From contig NZ_JAUYZI010000045.1 of NCBI RefSeq assembly GCF_030700245.1, positions 1-48,352 of the forward strand: DNA of 48,352 nt, given 5' to 3'. Position numbers and translations under genes: made by a program. The notes beneath the pieces are model-generated. The model did not search any database. It was not told the DNA's origin and saw only the letters and a list, made by a program, of their open reading frames with translations. Below are positions 24,138-32,956 of this stretch, piece by piece (the first letter of the stretch is position 1; each line of letters starts with the position of its first letter). The stretch is from Methylobacterium amylolyticum. Lineage in GTDB: Bacteria > Pseudomonadota > Alphaproteobacteria > Rhizobiales > Beijerinckiaceae.

Positions 24138-25802
24138 ATGCCCCTCGTGCCGCCCCCGCGCCCCGCAGCCGCGCCCGCCGCGGACGTCCCGCCGACCGCG
24201 GTGCTGAACGCCAACCAGCCCGAATGGAGCGTGGGCGAGCTCGCCGGCGCCCTCAAGCGCACCCTGGAGGACGCCTTCGGCCACGTGCGCCTGCGCGGCG
24301 AGATCTCGGGCTTCCGCGGCGTCCACGGCTCCGGCCACGCCTACTTCTCGCTCAAGGACGGGCAGGCGCGCATCGACGCGGTGGTGTGGAAGGGCGTCTA
24401 CGGCCGGCTGCGGCAGAAGCCGCAGGAGGGGCTGGAGGTGGTCGCCACCGGGCGCATCACCACGTTCGCCGGCAAGTCCTCCTACCAGATCGTGGTCGAG
24501 AGCCTGGAGCCCGCCGGGCTCGGCGCCTGGATGGCGCTGCTGGAAGAGCGCAAGAAGCAGCTCGCCGCCGAGGGCCTGTTCGCGCCGGAGCGCAAGAAGC
24601 CGATCCCCTACCTGCCGCGGGTGGTCGGCGTCGTCACCTCGCCGACCGGCGCGGTGATCCGCGACATCCTGCACCGGCTGGAGGACCGGTTTCCCCGCCC
24701 CGTACTGGTCTGGCCGGTGCGGGTGCAGGGGGACGGGGCCGCGGAGGAGGTGGCCGCGGCGATCCGCGGCTTCAACGCCCTGCCCGCGGGCGGGCGGATC
24801 CCGCGGCCGGACGTGCTGATCGTCGCCCGCGGCGGCGGCTCGATCGAGGATCTCTGGGCCTTCAACGAGGAGTGCGTGGTCCGCGCCGCCTCCGAGAGCG
24901 CGATCCCGCTGATCGCGGCGGTGGGACACGAGACCGACACGACGCTGATCGACTACGCCGCCGACCGCCGGGCGCCCACCCCCACGGGCGCGGCCGAGAT
25001 GGCGGTGCCGGTGCGCGCCGACCTGATCGCCACGGTGGCCGATCTCGGCGCCCGCGGCGGCGGCGCGGTGCGACGGCGGCTCGACCGCGACCGGGCGGAC
25101 CTGCGCGCCATCGCCCGGGCGCTGCCCGGCGCCGACGCCCTGCTCGCGGGCAAGCGCCAGCGCCTCGACCTCGCCGAGGCCCGGCTCGGCCCAGCGCTCG
25201 CCGCCGGGGCGGCGCGCCACCGGGCCCGCCTCCAGGGCCTGCTCGACCGGATGGTCCGGCGCTCCCCCGACGTGGCGCTCGCCAACGCCCGCGCCCGCCT
25301 CGCGCGGATCGACCACCGGCCGCTCCACGCCCTGCGCAACGACGTGCTGCGCAAGGGCGACCGGGTCGCCGAGCTCGGCCGCCGGCTCGTGGCGGCCCGG
25401 GCGGCCACCCTGGAGCGGGCCCGCGCCCTCCAGGCCCGGCGGACCGACCGCCTCGCCGCGACCGCCGCCCGCCTCGCCCAGGCCGGGGCCCGAACCATCG
25501 AGCGCCGCCGCGACCGGCTGGGCGCGCTCGCCGGGCTGCTCGGCTCGCTCAGCTACCGCGCGGTGCTGGAGCGCGGCTTCGCCCTGGTGCGCGACGAGGC
25601 CGGCCGGCCGTTGCGCCGGGCGGCCGAGGCCGGTGCGGCGGCTCGGCTCAGCCTGCAATTCATCGACGGGACGGTGTCGGCCGTGCCGGAGGGCGCCCCG
25701 GAGCCCCCGCCGGACCGTCCGGCCAGGCGGGCGCCGCCGCGCCCGTCTCCGAAACCGGCGCACGGGCGTACGGCGCGACAGGGCTCGCTGTTCGACGCTT
25801 GA
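24138..25802 (+). CDS. xseA: Exodeoxyribonuclease VII large subunit
   Basis: Degrades single-stranded DNA together with XseB. An N-terminal OB-fold domain (SVGELAGALKRTLEDAFGHVRLRGEIS, about residues 30-130) is followed by the catalytic region with GVVTSPTGAVIRDILHR, ARGGGSIEDLWAFNEE, and the motif GHETDTTLIDYAADRRAPTPTGAAE. The C-terminal coiled-coil domain ends in SLFDA. At 554 residues it is slightly longer than usual because of an Ala/Pro-rich N-terminus and tail. No xseB is seen near it. Confidence 0.96.
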   Translation: MPLVPPPRPAAAPAADVPPTAVLNANQPEWSVGELAGALKRTLEDAFGHVRLRGEISGFRGVHGSGHAYFSLKDGQARIDAVVWKGVYGRLRQKPQEGLEVVATGRITTFAGKSSYQIVVESLEPAGLGAWMALLEERKKQLAAEGLFAPERKKPIPYLPRVVGVVTSPTGAVIRDILHRLEDRFPRPVLVWPVRVQGDGAAEEVAAAIRGFNALPAGGRIPRPDVLIVARGGGSIEDLWAFNEECVVRAASESAIPLIAAVGHETDTTLIDYAADRRAPTPTGAAEMAVPVRADLIATVADLGARGGGAVRRRLDRDRADLRAIARALPGADALLAGKRQRLDLAEARLGPALAAGAARHRARLQGLLDRMVRRSPDVALANARARLARIDHRPLHALRNDVLRKGDRVAELGRRLVAARAATLERARALQARRTDRLAATAARLAQAGARTIERRRDRLGALAGLLGSLSYRAVLERGFALVRDEAGRPLRRAAEAGAAARLSLQFIDGTVSAVPEGAPEPPPDRPARRAPPRPSPKPAHGRTARQGSLFDA

Positions 25803-25915
25803 GGGCGACGGACCGCATCCGCCGCGGCTGCACATTCGAGCCGATGCATGGCGGCCGCAAGGAACTCGGCACCGGTCTCGTCAACGCCATCAAGAAGCAA
25901 CTGGGTTTGAAGTGA
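25799..25915 (+). pseudogene. hicA: Truncated HicA toxin (C-terminal remnant)
   Basis: The frame ending at 25915 encodes FEPMHGGRKELGTGLVNAIK and KQLGLK, which is the usual C-terminal end of HicA mRNA interferases (kEl..GtL..ILKQ.GL). The N-terminal half with the catalytic histidine is missing: the frame is immediately preceded by the end of xseA. Only about 38 residues remain if the TTG at 25799 is used, or 23 from the ATG at 25844. Its stop overlaps the hicB start (TGATG), the usual coupling, which supports the identity. Confidence 0.65.
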
Positions 25916-26343
25916 TGGTGGCTTTCCCGATCGCGCTGGAGCCCGACGACAACGGCACCCTGCTGGTGACCTGCGCGCTCCTGCCGATGGTGGCGACCTA
26001 CGGCGCCGACGAAGCCGAGGCGCGTCGGCGTCGGCACGCGGCCGACGCGATCGAGACGGCTCTCGCCAGCATGATCGCCGACGGTGAGACGATCCCGCGC
26101 CCGCCGGACGATCGGCCGGGTGCCGTCCGCCTGACGGCGCGGACCGCGCTGAAGCTCGAACTCTACTGGGCGCTCCGGGATGCCCGCGTGAGCCGGGCCG
26201 AACTCCAGCGCCGGCTGGGCTGGAAGCGCGAGAGCGTCGATCGGCTGCTGCGGATCGACCACGGCTCCAGGCTGGAGCAGATCGAGGCCGCTTTCGCGGC
26301 CCTCGGCCGCGAGATCGTGGTCGACGTGCGCGCCGCGGCGTAG
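25915..26343 (+). CDS. hicB: HicB family antitoxin
   Basis: A 142-residue protein. The N-terminal part (MVAFPIALEPDDNGTLLVTC, then PMVATYGADEAEARRRRHAADAIETAL) is the partial RNase H-like fold of HicB. The C-terminal half has a helix-turn-helix-like stretch (SRAELQRRLGWKRESVDRLLR), used for DNA binding. HicB blocks HicA and represses the operon; with only a HicA remnant upstream it is probably an orphan antitoxin or a free regulator. It converges with the GNAT gene. Confidence 0.85.
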   Translation: MVAFPIALEPDDNGTLLVTCALLPMVATYGADEAEARRRRHAADAIETALASMIADGETIPRPPDDRPGAVRLTARTALKLELYWALRDARVSRAELQRRLGWKRESVDRLLRIDHGSRLEQIEAAFAALGREIVVDVRAAA

Positions 26344-26356
26344 GGCACGGCCTCTC

Positions 26357-27112
26357 TCACGCGCGCGCCAGCCGGATGCGGTAATGGTAGCGGTACAGCT
26401 CGCGCGCGAAGCCGAGCCGCGTGTAGAGCGCCCGCGCCGGGGCGTTGTCGGCCTGGACCTGGAGGCAGGCGGCCGTGGCGCCGCGGCTCCGGCCCCAGTG
26501 CAGCAGGGCCATGACCGCCCGGCGGGCGTGGCCGCGGCCGCGCAGGTTTTCGGGCGTCGCCACCGACTCGATCACCAGCAGCGCGCGGTCGAGGACCGCG
26601 AAGGCGATGGCGCCGATCCCGCTCTCGGTCCGGGCGGCGGCGAAGGCCGTGGGCAGGGCGATGGCCGCCGCCGCCGCGCGGAAGGCGCGGGCCGTCTCGG
26701 GATCGTGTCCGTTCATCGCGTCGCGCAGGGCGAGCCAGTCCGCCGCCGGGGCCTCGGCGACCGAGACGCCCGGCTCCGGCCCGTCCGGGCCCGCGGGCAG
26801 ATCGCGGAACAGGGTGCAGGTCTCCCCGCGCACCCCGTAGCCGAGCCGCGCCAGGACCGGGTCCATCTGCGGGGCGATCCCGGGGATCCGGAAGATCGCC
26901 GGACGCCCGAGCGCGGCGTAGGCCGCCTCGCAGGCGGCGACCGCCGGTTCCGGGGCGCCCGCGCCGCGCATCGGGTTGACGGAGTTGGTCCGCCGCCAGG
27001 GGCCACCCCCCGACCGCAGCAGGTAGCCGTCGACGAGGAGGTGGCGCGGGCTCGGCCACGCGTTGAGGCAGGCCTCCTCGACCCGCCAGCACAGGTCTTC
27101 GTCCGGCGTCAC
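26357..27112 (-). CDS. GNAT family N-acetyltransferase
   Basis: A 251-residue protein whose C-terminal half is a GNAT domain: ALLVIESVATPENLRGRGHA contains the acetyl-CoA loop (RGRGHA), followed by LQVQADNAPARALYTRLGF. The N-terminal half (CWRVEEACLNAWPSPRHLL, then GGPWRRTNSVNP) is shared with other acetyltransferases that carry a second, degenerate GNAT fold. The GTG at 27112 has a GGGAG site 7 bases before it; the ATG at 27148 lacks one. Substrate unknown. Confidence 0.85.
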   Translation of the reverse strand: MTPDEDLCWRVEEACLNAWPSPRHLLVDGYLLRSGGGPWRRTNSVNPMRGAGAPEPAVAACEAAYAALGRPAIFRIPGIAPQMDPVLARLGYGVRGETCTLFRDLPAGPDGPEPGVSVAEAPAADWLALRDAMNGHDPETARAFRAAAAAIALPTAFAAARTESGIGAIAFAVLDRALLVIESVATPENLRGRGHARRAVMALLHWGRSRGATAACLQVQADNAPARALYTRLGFARELYRYHYRIRLARA

Positions 27113-27244
27113 GATTGATCTCCCGCCTGAAACGCACGTGTCGGGCATCCCCGGCCCCGCCCGATGCCGCTTTCGTCGGGGATGGGGGTGCAGCGCGGCG
27201 TCGCGCCCGCTTGCTGTATGTTAGGTGCGCCCGATCTCGGAACG

Positions 27245-28687
27245 ATGTCGGAGCCCGCCACCACCCTATTCTGCCTGCACTTCCTCGGAGGCAGCGCCCG
27301 CACCTGGGCGCGCGTCGAGCGCGAGCTCGCCGGGGCGCTGCGCGTGGTGCCGGTCGATCTGCCGGGCTTCGGCGACGCCGCGGACCGGCCCGGCTACGCC
27401 GTCGACGCCATGGCCGACCACGTGGCGGAGCGGATCCGGGCGGCGGCGCCGGGCGCCTACCACGTCGCCGGCCACAGCATGGGCGCGAAGGTCGCCCTGG
27501 CGCTGGCCCGCCGCGCGGAGGACGGCGCGGCGGATCTCGCGGGGCTCGCCGGCCTGATCCTGGTCTCCGGCTCGCCGCCGAGTCCCGAGCCGATCCCGGA
27601 CGACAGGCGCGCGACCATGCGGGCCTGGATCGACGCCGATCCCGAGACGCGCGCCCGCGAGGCCCGGGCGTTCGTGCGGCAGAACGTCGGCGCGTCTCTC
27701 GATCCCGAGGCGGAGGAGCAAGCGGTGGCGGACGTGCTGCGCGCCGCACCGGCCGCGTGGCGGGCGTGGCTCGATTCCGGCTCCTGCGAGGACCACTGCG
27801 CGCGCGTCGGCGTGCTGCGCACCCCGGCCCTGATCCTCGCCGGCTCGAAGGACGCCGATCTCGGGCCCGACGCCCAGGCGGCGCTGACGGCGCCGCACCT
27901 CGCCCATCACCGCCTCGTGACGGTGGCGGGCGTCGGCCACCTGCTGCCGCTGGAGCGGCCCGAGGCGCTGGCCGAGCGCGTGCTGGAGCACGTCCGCCGG
28001 CCGCCAGGGTCTGCGGTCGCGCCGCCCGCCGTGCCGCCCGCCTACAGTGCGCTGATCGACTCGGACCGGGTCAACAGCCGCCTGCGCGGGGCCCTGCGCG
28101 CGCGTGCCGAGCCGGACGACCCGGCCTACGACCCGAAGGGCATCGATCCGGTGGAACTGGCGATCCTGCGCGCCGTCTTCGCGCGCGTGCTGCCGGTGCC
28201 GGGGCTCGACCTCGCCGCCCGGCTCGACGCGCGGCTGGCGTCGGGCGCGGGCGACGGCTGGCGCTTCGTCGCCCTGCCGCCGGACGCGCAGGCCTACCGC
28301 GCGGCGCTGCGCACCCTCGACGCGGCGTCCCGCGCCGCCCACGGGCGGCCGTTCGTGGTCCTCGGCGGGCCGGAGCAGGACGCGCTGCTGACGCTCGCCC
28401 AGCGCGGCGAGCTGGCGGTGCCAAAAACCCTCGGCGGCCGGCTCGACGCCGACCGGATGCGGTTCTGGTTCGAGGATGCCCGCGCCGACGGGGCCCGCCT
28501 CTGGCTCGCCCATCCGGCGGCGCTGGCCCGGCTCGGCTTCTCCGGCATCGGCGCGGGCGGCGACAGCCCGGAGCCGATCGCCGCCGGCCTGCCGGGCTTC
28601 GTCGAGGTCGGCCTCGACGCGCCCGAGTCCTGGGAGCCGGCCCCGGAACCCACACCGGAACCCACCCCCGCGGAGGCCGCCCGATGA
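27245..28687 (+). CDS. Alpha/beta-hydrolase fused to a gluconate 2-dehydrogenase subunit 3-like domain
   Basis: A 480-residue protein of two parts. Residues 1-250 are an alpha/beta hydrolase: nucleophile elbow GHSMG (about 76-80), the acid in AGSKDADLG and the His in VGHLLPLERPE. Residues about 260-460 match the small subunit of membrane-bound gluconate 2-dehydrogenase (PVELAILRAVFARVLP, a long helical region, then WLAHPAALARLGFSGIG). There is no signal peptide, unlike classical subunit 3. Its end overlaps the GMC gene by ATGA, so the two are made together. Perhaps an esterase/lactonase delivered to the dehydrogenase; this is inference. Confidence 0.8.
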   Translation: MSEPATTLFCLHFLGGSARTWARVERELAGALRVVPVDLPGFGDAADRPGYAVDAMADHVAERIRAAAPGAYHVAGHSMGAKVALALARRAEDGAADLAGLAGLILVSGSPPSPEPIPDDRRATMRAWIDADPETRAREARAFVRQNVGASLDPEAEEQAVADVLRAAPAAWRAWLDSGSCEDHCARVGVLRTPALILAGSKDADLGPDAQAALTAPHLAHHRLVTVAGVGHLLPLERPEALAERVLEHVRRPPGSAVAPPAVPPAYSALIDSDRVNSRLRGALRARAEPDDPAYDPKGIDPVELAILRAVFARVLPVPGLDLAARLDARLASGAGDGWRFVALPPDAQAYRAALRTLDAASRAAHGRPFVVLGGPEQDALLTLAQRGELAVPKTLGGRLDADRMRFWFEDARADGARLWLAHPAALARLGFSGIGAGGDSPEPIAAGLPGFVEVGLDAPESWEPAPEPTPEPTPAEAAR

Positions 28688-30234
28688 GGCTCGACGGGAT
28701 GCGGACCTACGCCGCCGACGAGGCGGTCGACGCGGTGGTGATCGGCACCGGCGCGGGCGGCGCGCCGGTCCTCGCGCGGCTCGCCGCCGCCGGCCTGAGC
28801 GTCGTGGCCCTGGAGGCCGGACCGAACTTCACGCCGGAAGACTTCGCCTTCGACGAGACGCTCGCCGACGAGATCTACTGGACCGAGGAGCGGCTGAGCG
28901 GCGGCTCGACGCCCGAGGCGTTCGGGGCCAACAACAGCGGCACCGGGGTCGGCGGCTCGACCCTGCACTGGGGCGCCTTCGTGCCCCGGCCGGACGCCCG
29001 CGACCTGCGGCTGCACACCGAGACCGGCGAGGGCGTCGACTGGCCGATGGGCCTCGACGCGCTGGTCCCGTTCTACGAGCGGGTCGAGCGCTTCATCGGC
29101 GTCTCGGGGCCGCAGGCCTATCCCTGGGACGAGAGCCGGCGCTACCCGCTGCCCCCCGTGCCGCGCAACGGTTCGGCCCGGCTGATGGCCGGGGCCTGCG
29201 ACCGGCTCGGCCTCAGGTGGGCGGACGCGCCGGCGGCGGTGGTTTCCCGAGATTTCCCGTCCGAGGGCGGCCCGACGCGCCACGCCTGCATCAATTGCGG
29301 CTACTGCCACCAGGGCTGCCGCAACGGCGCCAAGACCAGCATGGACGTGACCTACCTGCCGCTGGCAGTGACGCACGGCGCCGAGATCCGTCCGGACGCC
29401 TTCGTCCACGGGCTGGAGCAGGGCAAGGACGGACGGATCGCGGCGGTCGTCTACACGCGGGACGGCCGGGAGCAGCGCCAGCGCTGCCGGGCGGTGTTCC
29501 TCTGCGCCGGGGCGGTCGAGACGCCGCGGCTGCTGCTGCATCTCGGGCTCGCCAATTCGAGCGATCAGGTCGGCCGCAACTACATGGGCCACGTCGCCAC
29601 CCAGGTCTGGGGCACCTTCCCGCACGAGGTGCGGATGAACCGCGGCTACCCGTCCTCGCTCATCACCGAGGATTTCGTGCGGCCGCGCGACGCCGACTTC
29701 GCCGGGGGCTACCTGATCCAGAGCCTCGGCGTGGTGCCGCTGACGCTGGCGAACTCCGTGGCGCGGGGGCGCGGCCTGTGGGGGCCGGCGCTGCTCGACT
29801 ATCTGGGCCGCTACAACAACCTCGCGGGCATCGGCATCAACGGCGAGACCCTGCCCTGCGACGCCAACGTTCTGACGCTCTCCGACGAGACCGACGCGCG
29901 CGGGATGCGCAAGGCGCAGGTCAGCTTCGGCTACAGCACCAACGAGCAGCGCCTGAACGCCCACGCGACCCGGACGCTGCGCGCGATCTGGGAGGCGGCG
30001 GGCGCCGAGGACGTGTGGGTGCTGGAGCGGGTCGCCCACACGATCGGCACCTGCCGGATGGGCCGCGACGGGGGAAGCGCCGTGGTCGATCCGTTCGGGC
30101 GCAGCTTCGACATCGACAACCTGTGGATCAGCGACGGCTCGACCTTCCCGTCCTCGCTCGCGGCGAACCCGGCGCTGACGATCATGGCGCTGGCCCTGCG
30201 CAGCGCCGAGGCCTTCCTGGCGGCCGGGCGCTGA
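28684..30234 (+). CDS. GMC oxidoreductase, gluconate dehydrogenase large-subunit type
   Basis: A 516-residue flavoenzyme that oxidises a sugar-like alcohol. The FAD-binding VVIGTGAGGAPVLARLAAAG opens the protein, followed by NNSGTGVGGSTLHWGAF. A cysteine set INCGYCHQGCRNGAKTS (C-x2-C-x3-C) is the kind that holds an iron-sulfur cluster near the flavin in FAD-dependent glucose dehydrogenases. The C-terminal HTIGTCRMG and NPALTIMALA are the family's active-site region. No cytochrome c subunit follows, so the electron acceptor is unknown. Confidence 0.9.
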   Translation: MRLDGMRTYAADEAVDAVVIGTGAGGAPVLARLAAAGLSVVALEAGPNFTPEDFAFDETLADEIYWTEERLSGGSTPEAFGANNSGTGVGGSTLHWGAFVPRPDARDLRLHTETGEGVDWPMGLDALVPFYERVERFIGVSGPQAYPWDESRRYPLPPVPRNGSARLMAGACDRLGLRWADAPAAVVSRDFPSEGGPTRHACINCGYCHQGCRNGAKTSMDVTYLPLAVTHGAEIRPDAFVHGLEQGKDGRIAAVVYTRDGREQRQRCRAVFLCAGAVETPRLLLHLGLANSSDQVGRNYMGHVATQVWGTFPHEVRMNRGYPSSLITEDFVRPRDADFAGGYLIQSLGVVPLTLANSVARGRGLWGPALLDYLGRYNNLAGIGINGETLPCDANVLTLSDETDARGMRKAQVSFGYSTNEQRLNAHATRTLRAIWEAAGAEDVWVLERVAHTIGTCRMGRDGGSAVVDPFGRSFDIDNLWISDGSTFPSSLAANPALTIMALALRSAEAFLAAGR

Positions 30235-30374
30235 CCGGCGGGCGCCACGGCCGCGCGGCGCAACAGATCGCCGCCGGTCTATAGCCCTCGATCTTGTTGC
30301 GCGCCTGAGCGCCGCCACTCTCCGCGCCATCGCGGCGCTCGAACGCCGCGGCGGACATCTCGGGAGGGAACGGA

Positions 30375-31397
30375 ATGATCGCGAGACGGACTCTGCTCGG
30401 AGCGGCGGGCGCGGGCGCCGGCCTCCTGGCCTGCCCGCCCCTGCTGCGGGCGCAGGCGCCGAAGATCCTCAAGCTGTCGCACCAGTTCCCGGGGGGCACG
30501 CTGGAGGAGGGCGATGCCCGCGACCGCATCTGCCGCAAGTTCGCCGCGGAGCTGGAGAAGCGCTCCAACGGCGCCCTTCAGGTCCACGTCTACCCGAACT
30601 CGTCGCTGATGAAGACGCTGGCGCAGTTCAACGCCGTGCGGAAGGGCGCCCTCGACCTCAGCCTCGTGCCGCTCTCCTACGCGGGCGGCGAGGTGGTGGA
30701 GTGCAACCTCGCGCTGATGCCGGCGCTGGTCACCAACTACGATCAGGCGATGAAGTGGCGCACCGCCAAGGTCGGCGAGGAACTTTCCAAGGTTCTGGCC
30801 GACAAGGGCGTGATCATCCTGACCTGGATCTGGCAATCGGGCAGCGTCGCCTCGCGGACCCACCCGGTCGTCGTGCCGCCGGACGTGAAGGGCATCAAGA
30901 TCCGCGGCGGCGGCCGCGAGATGGACTTGGTGTTCCAGGCGGCCGGCGGTCAGGTCTCGTCGATGCCGTCGAGCGAGATGTATATCGGCATGCAGACCGG
31001 CGCCCTCGACGCCGCGGTCAGCGCCTCGACCAGCCTGATCTCCTTCCGGCTCGACGAGCTGACCAAGAACCTCACGTCGGGCCGCGGCCGCTCGTTCTGG
31101 TTCATCCTCGAACCGCTGGTCATGTCGAAGATCATCTTCGACGGCCTGCCGCCCGAGCAGCAGAAGCTGATCCGCGAGGTCGGCCTGGAACTCGAACCGT
31201 TCTCGTTCGAGGCGGCCAAGCGCGACGACGACGAGCTGGTAAAGATCTACGCCGCCCGCGGCGCCAAGATCCACGATCTCACGGCCGAGAACATCGAGAC
31301 GTGGAAGGTGCTGGCCCGCGACACCGCCTGGAAGGACTTCGCCGGCAAGAACGCGCGGACGGCGGAGTTGCTGAAGCTCGCCGAGCAGGTGACCTGA
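30375..31397 (+). CDS. TRAP transporter substrate-binding protein (DctP type)
   Basis: A 340-residue periplasmic binding protein. The start MIARRTLLGAAGAGAGLLAC carries a twin-arginine-like signal (ARRTLL), so Tat export is plausible. Body segments are typical of DctP: LEKRSNGALQVHVYPNSSL, GALDLSLVPLSY, VKGIKIRGGG and SEMYIGMQTGALDAA. A GGGAGGGAA site precedes the ATG. I see no DctQ or DctM membrane gene anywhere near, so its transporter is elsewhere or it acts as a sensor partner. Ligand unknown. Confidence 0.9.
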   Translation: MIARRTLLGAAGAGAGLLACPPLLRAQAPKILKLSHQFPGGTLEEGDARDRICRKFAAELEKRSNGALQVHVYPNSSLMKTLAQFNAVRKGALDLSLVPLSYAGGEVVECNLALMPALVTNYDQAMKWRTAKVGEELSKVLADKGVIILTWIWQSGSVASRTHPVVVPPDVKGIKIRGGGREMDLVFQAAGGQVSSMPSSEMYIGMQTGALDAAVSASTSLISFRLDELTKNLTSGRGRSFWFILEPLVMSKIIFDGLPPEQQKLIREVGLELEPFSFEAAKRDDDELVKIYAARGAKIHDLTAENIETWKVLARDTAWKDFAGKNARTAELLKLAEQVT

Positions 31398-31485
31398 CGC
31401 GCGCGTACCGTGCGCGGGCGGTCCCCCGTCCGATTGCGGGCGGAGGGGAGCGCCGGGACAGGCCTCGGGGACGGTTCGCGCCCCG

Positions 31486-32229
31486 TCACCGCACCCCGGC
31501 ATTGGCCAGGATCAGCGCGAGCCCCGACAGGCCGAGCAGGGCGACGACCACCCGGTCGAAGCCGCGGTCGCTGAGGCGGCGGTAGACGCGCAGGCCGGCC
31601 TGGACGCCCAGGATCGTGCCGGGCAGCGCGAGGAGGTAGAGCCCGCCGACCTCGCGGGTGACGAGCCCCCCGGCGGCGTGGATCGCCAGCGTCAGCACCA
31701 GGATCGCGGTGTTGTAGCCCTGGAAGACGCCGCGGCGGTAATCCTTGCTCCAGCCCTGGAGGGTCGCCCACATCGTCGGGAGCGGCCCGGACAGGCCGGC
31801 GAGCCCGCCGAGCACCCCGCCGCCGAGCCCGATCGCGGCGTCGGCGGCGCGTCCGCCGCGTCCGGCCGCCGGGCGCCCCCGGCCGGTGGACATCACCGCG
31901 CTGAACAGGACGAGCAGGATCCCGCAGCCCAGCCGGAACGCGGCCGGGTCGGCGCGGGTCAGCAGCAGGGCGCCCAGCGGCACGCCGAGCGCCCCCGCGA
32001 GCAGCATCGGCGCGAGGCGGCGTCCGTCCAGCGCGTGCCAGATCGCCGGCAGCGTCTGGAGCTGGGCGGTGACGGAGCAGGCGGCCACCAGGGTGGCGGC
32101 CTGGACGGGCTCCAGCACGTGCAGCCACAGCCCGAGCGCGACGATGCCGGTGCCGAACCCGGTGAGCCCCGACACGAAGCCGCCCGCGAAGGCGCCGGCG
32201 GTCACGACCAGGGCCGCTCCCAGGGTCAT
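31486..32229 (-). CDS. TSUP family (TauE/SafE) membrane protein
   Basis: A 247-residue protein with about eight hydrophobic segments. It has the family's two similar halves, GGFVSGLTGFGTGIVALGLW and GGVLGGLAGLSGPLPTMWAT. Members export sulfite, sulfoacetate or related anions. It begins 10 bases after the GNAT gene, so it is probably the third gene of an operon with that gene and the PaiB-like gene. Confidence 0.85.
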   Translation of the reverse strand: MTLGAALVVTAGAFAGGFVSGLTGFGTGIVALGLWLHVLEPVQAATLVAACSVTAQLQTLPAIWHALDGRRLAPMLLAGALGVPLGALLLTRADPAAFRLGCGILLVLFSAVMSTGRGRPAAGRGGRAADAAIGLGGGVLGGLAGLSGPLPTMWATLQGWSKDYRRGVFQGYNTAILVLTLAIHAAGGLVTREVGGLYLLALPGTILGVQAGLRVYRRLSDRGFDRVVVALLGLSGLALILANAGVR

Positions 32230-32239
32230 CCGGTGCGGC

Positions 32240-32956
32240 TCACGCCGGGGCCGCCCGCAGTTCAGCCAGTCCCCGCCGCTGCCGCCCCGCCGCGTCGAAG
32301 TTCCCGGGGTCGAGCCAGGCCGCGAAGCCGGCCCGCACCCGCGGCCACTCGGCGTCGGTGATCGAGAACCACGCGGTGTCGCGCGAGCGCCCCTTCACCA
32401 CGACCGCGTTCCGGAAGATCCCCTCGAAGGTGAAGCCGTAGCGCAAAGCCGCCGCCCGCGAGGGGGCGTTGAGGCTGTCGCACTTCCACTCGTAGCGGCG
32501 GTAGCCGAGTTCGTCGAAGGCCCGGGCCATCATCAGCGCCATCGCCTCGGTGCCGGCCGGGCTGCGCCGCAGCGGGACGCCGAAATGGATATGGCCGACC
32601 TCGATCACCCCGTTGGCCGGATCGATGCGCAGGTAGGCGGCCAGCCCGAGCGGCGCGCCGGTGCCCGCGTCGAGGATCGCGTGGAACAGCGGGTCCGCGC
32701 TGTCCGCCATCCGGGCGAGCCGGTTCCGGTAGGCGGCCCCGCTCTCCGGCAAGTCGTCGCCGAGATAGGTCCAGCCGCGCGCGTCCGGCGCCGCCCGGTA
32801 CAGGGCGTAGAGCCCGGCGGCCTGGGCCTCCGGATCGAGGGGGACCACGCGGCAGGTGCGGCCGCGCATCTCCGTGCGCGGCGGCCGGGGCCGGGGCGTC
32901 CAGTCCGGCAGGGCCGGTCCGACCGGCTGGCCGAAGGCGTTGACCCGCGCGCTCAT
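32240..32956 (-). CDS. GNAT family acetyltransferase (RimJ/RimL-like)
   Basis: A 238-residue acetyltransferase. Visible signs: a substrate-side VEVGHIHFGVPLRRSP-like strand (VIEVGHIHFG), ALMMARAFDELGYRRYEWKC and NAPSRAAALRYGFTFEGIFR, the common C-terminal core. The ATG at 32956 overlaps the stop of the PaiB-like gene (ATGA). In Bacillus, PaiA (a GNAT) and PaiB sit together; the pairing here recalls that, though relationship is only by type. Substrate unknown. Confidence 0.85.
   Translation of the reverse strand: MSARVNAFGQPVGPALPDWTPRPRPPRTEMRGRTCRVVPLDPEAQAAGLYALYRAAPDARGWTYLGDDLPESGAAYRNRLARMADSADPLFHAILDAGTGAPLGLAAYLRIDPANGVIEVGHIHFGVPLRRSPAGTEAMALMMARAFDELGYRRYEWKCDSLNAPSRAAALRYGFTFEGIFRNAVVVKGRSRDTAWFSITDAEWPRVRAGFAAWLDPGNFDAAGRQRRGLAELRAAPA

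Noticed and set aside
27115..30234. Single frame joining the hydrolase region to the GMC oxidoreductase
   Set aside because: Only the part after 28684 is conserved; the earlier part is out of frame with the real hydrolase gene, which overlaps the GMC start by ATGA.
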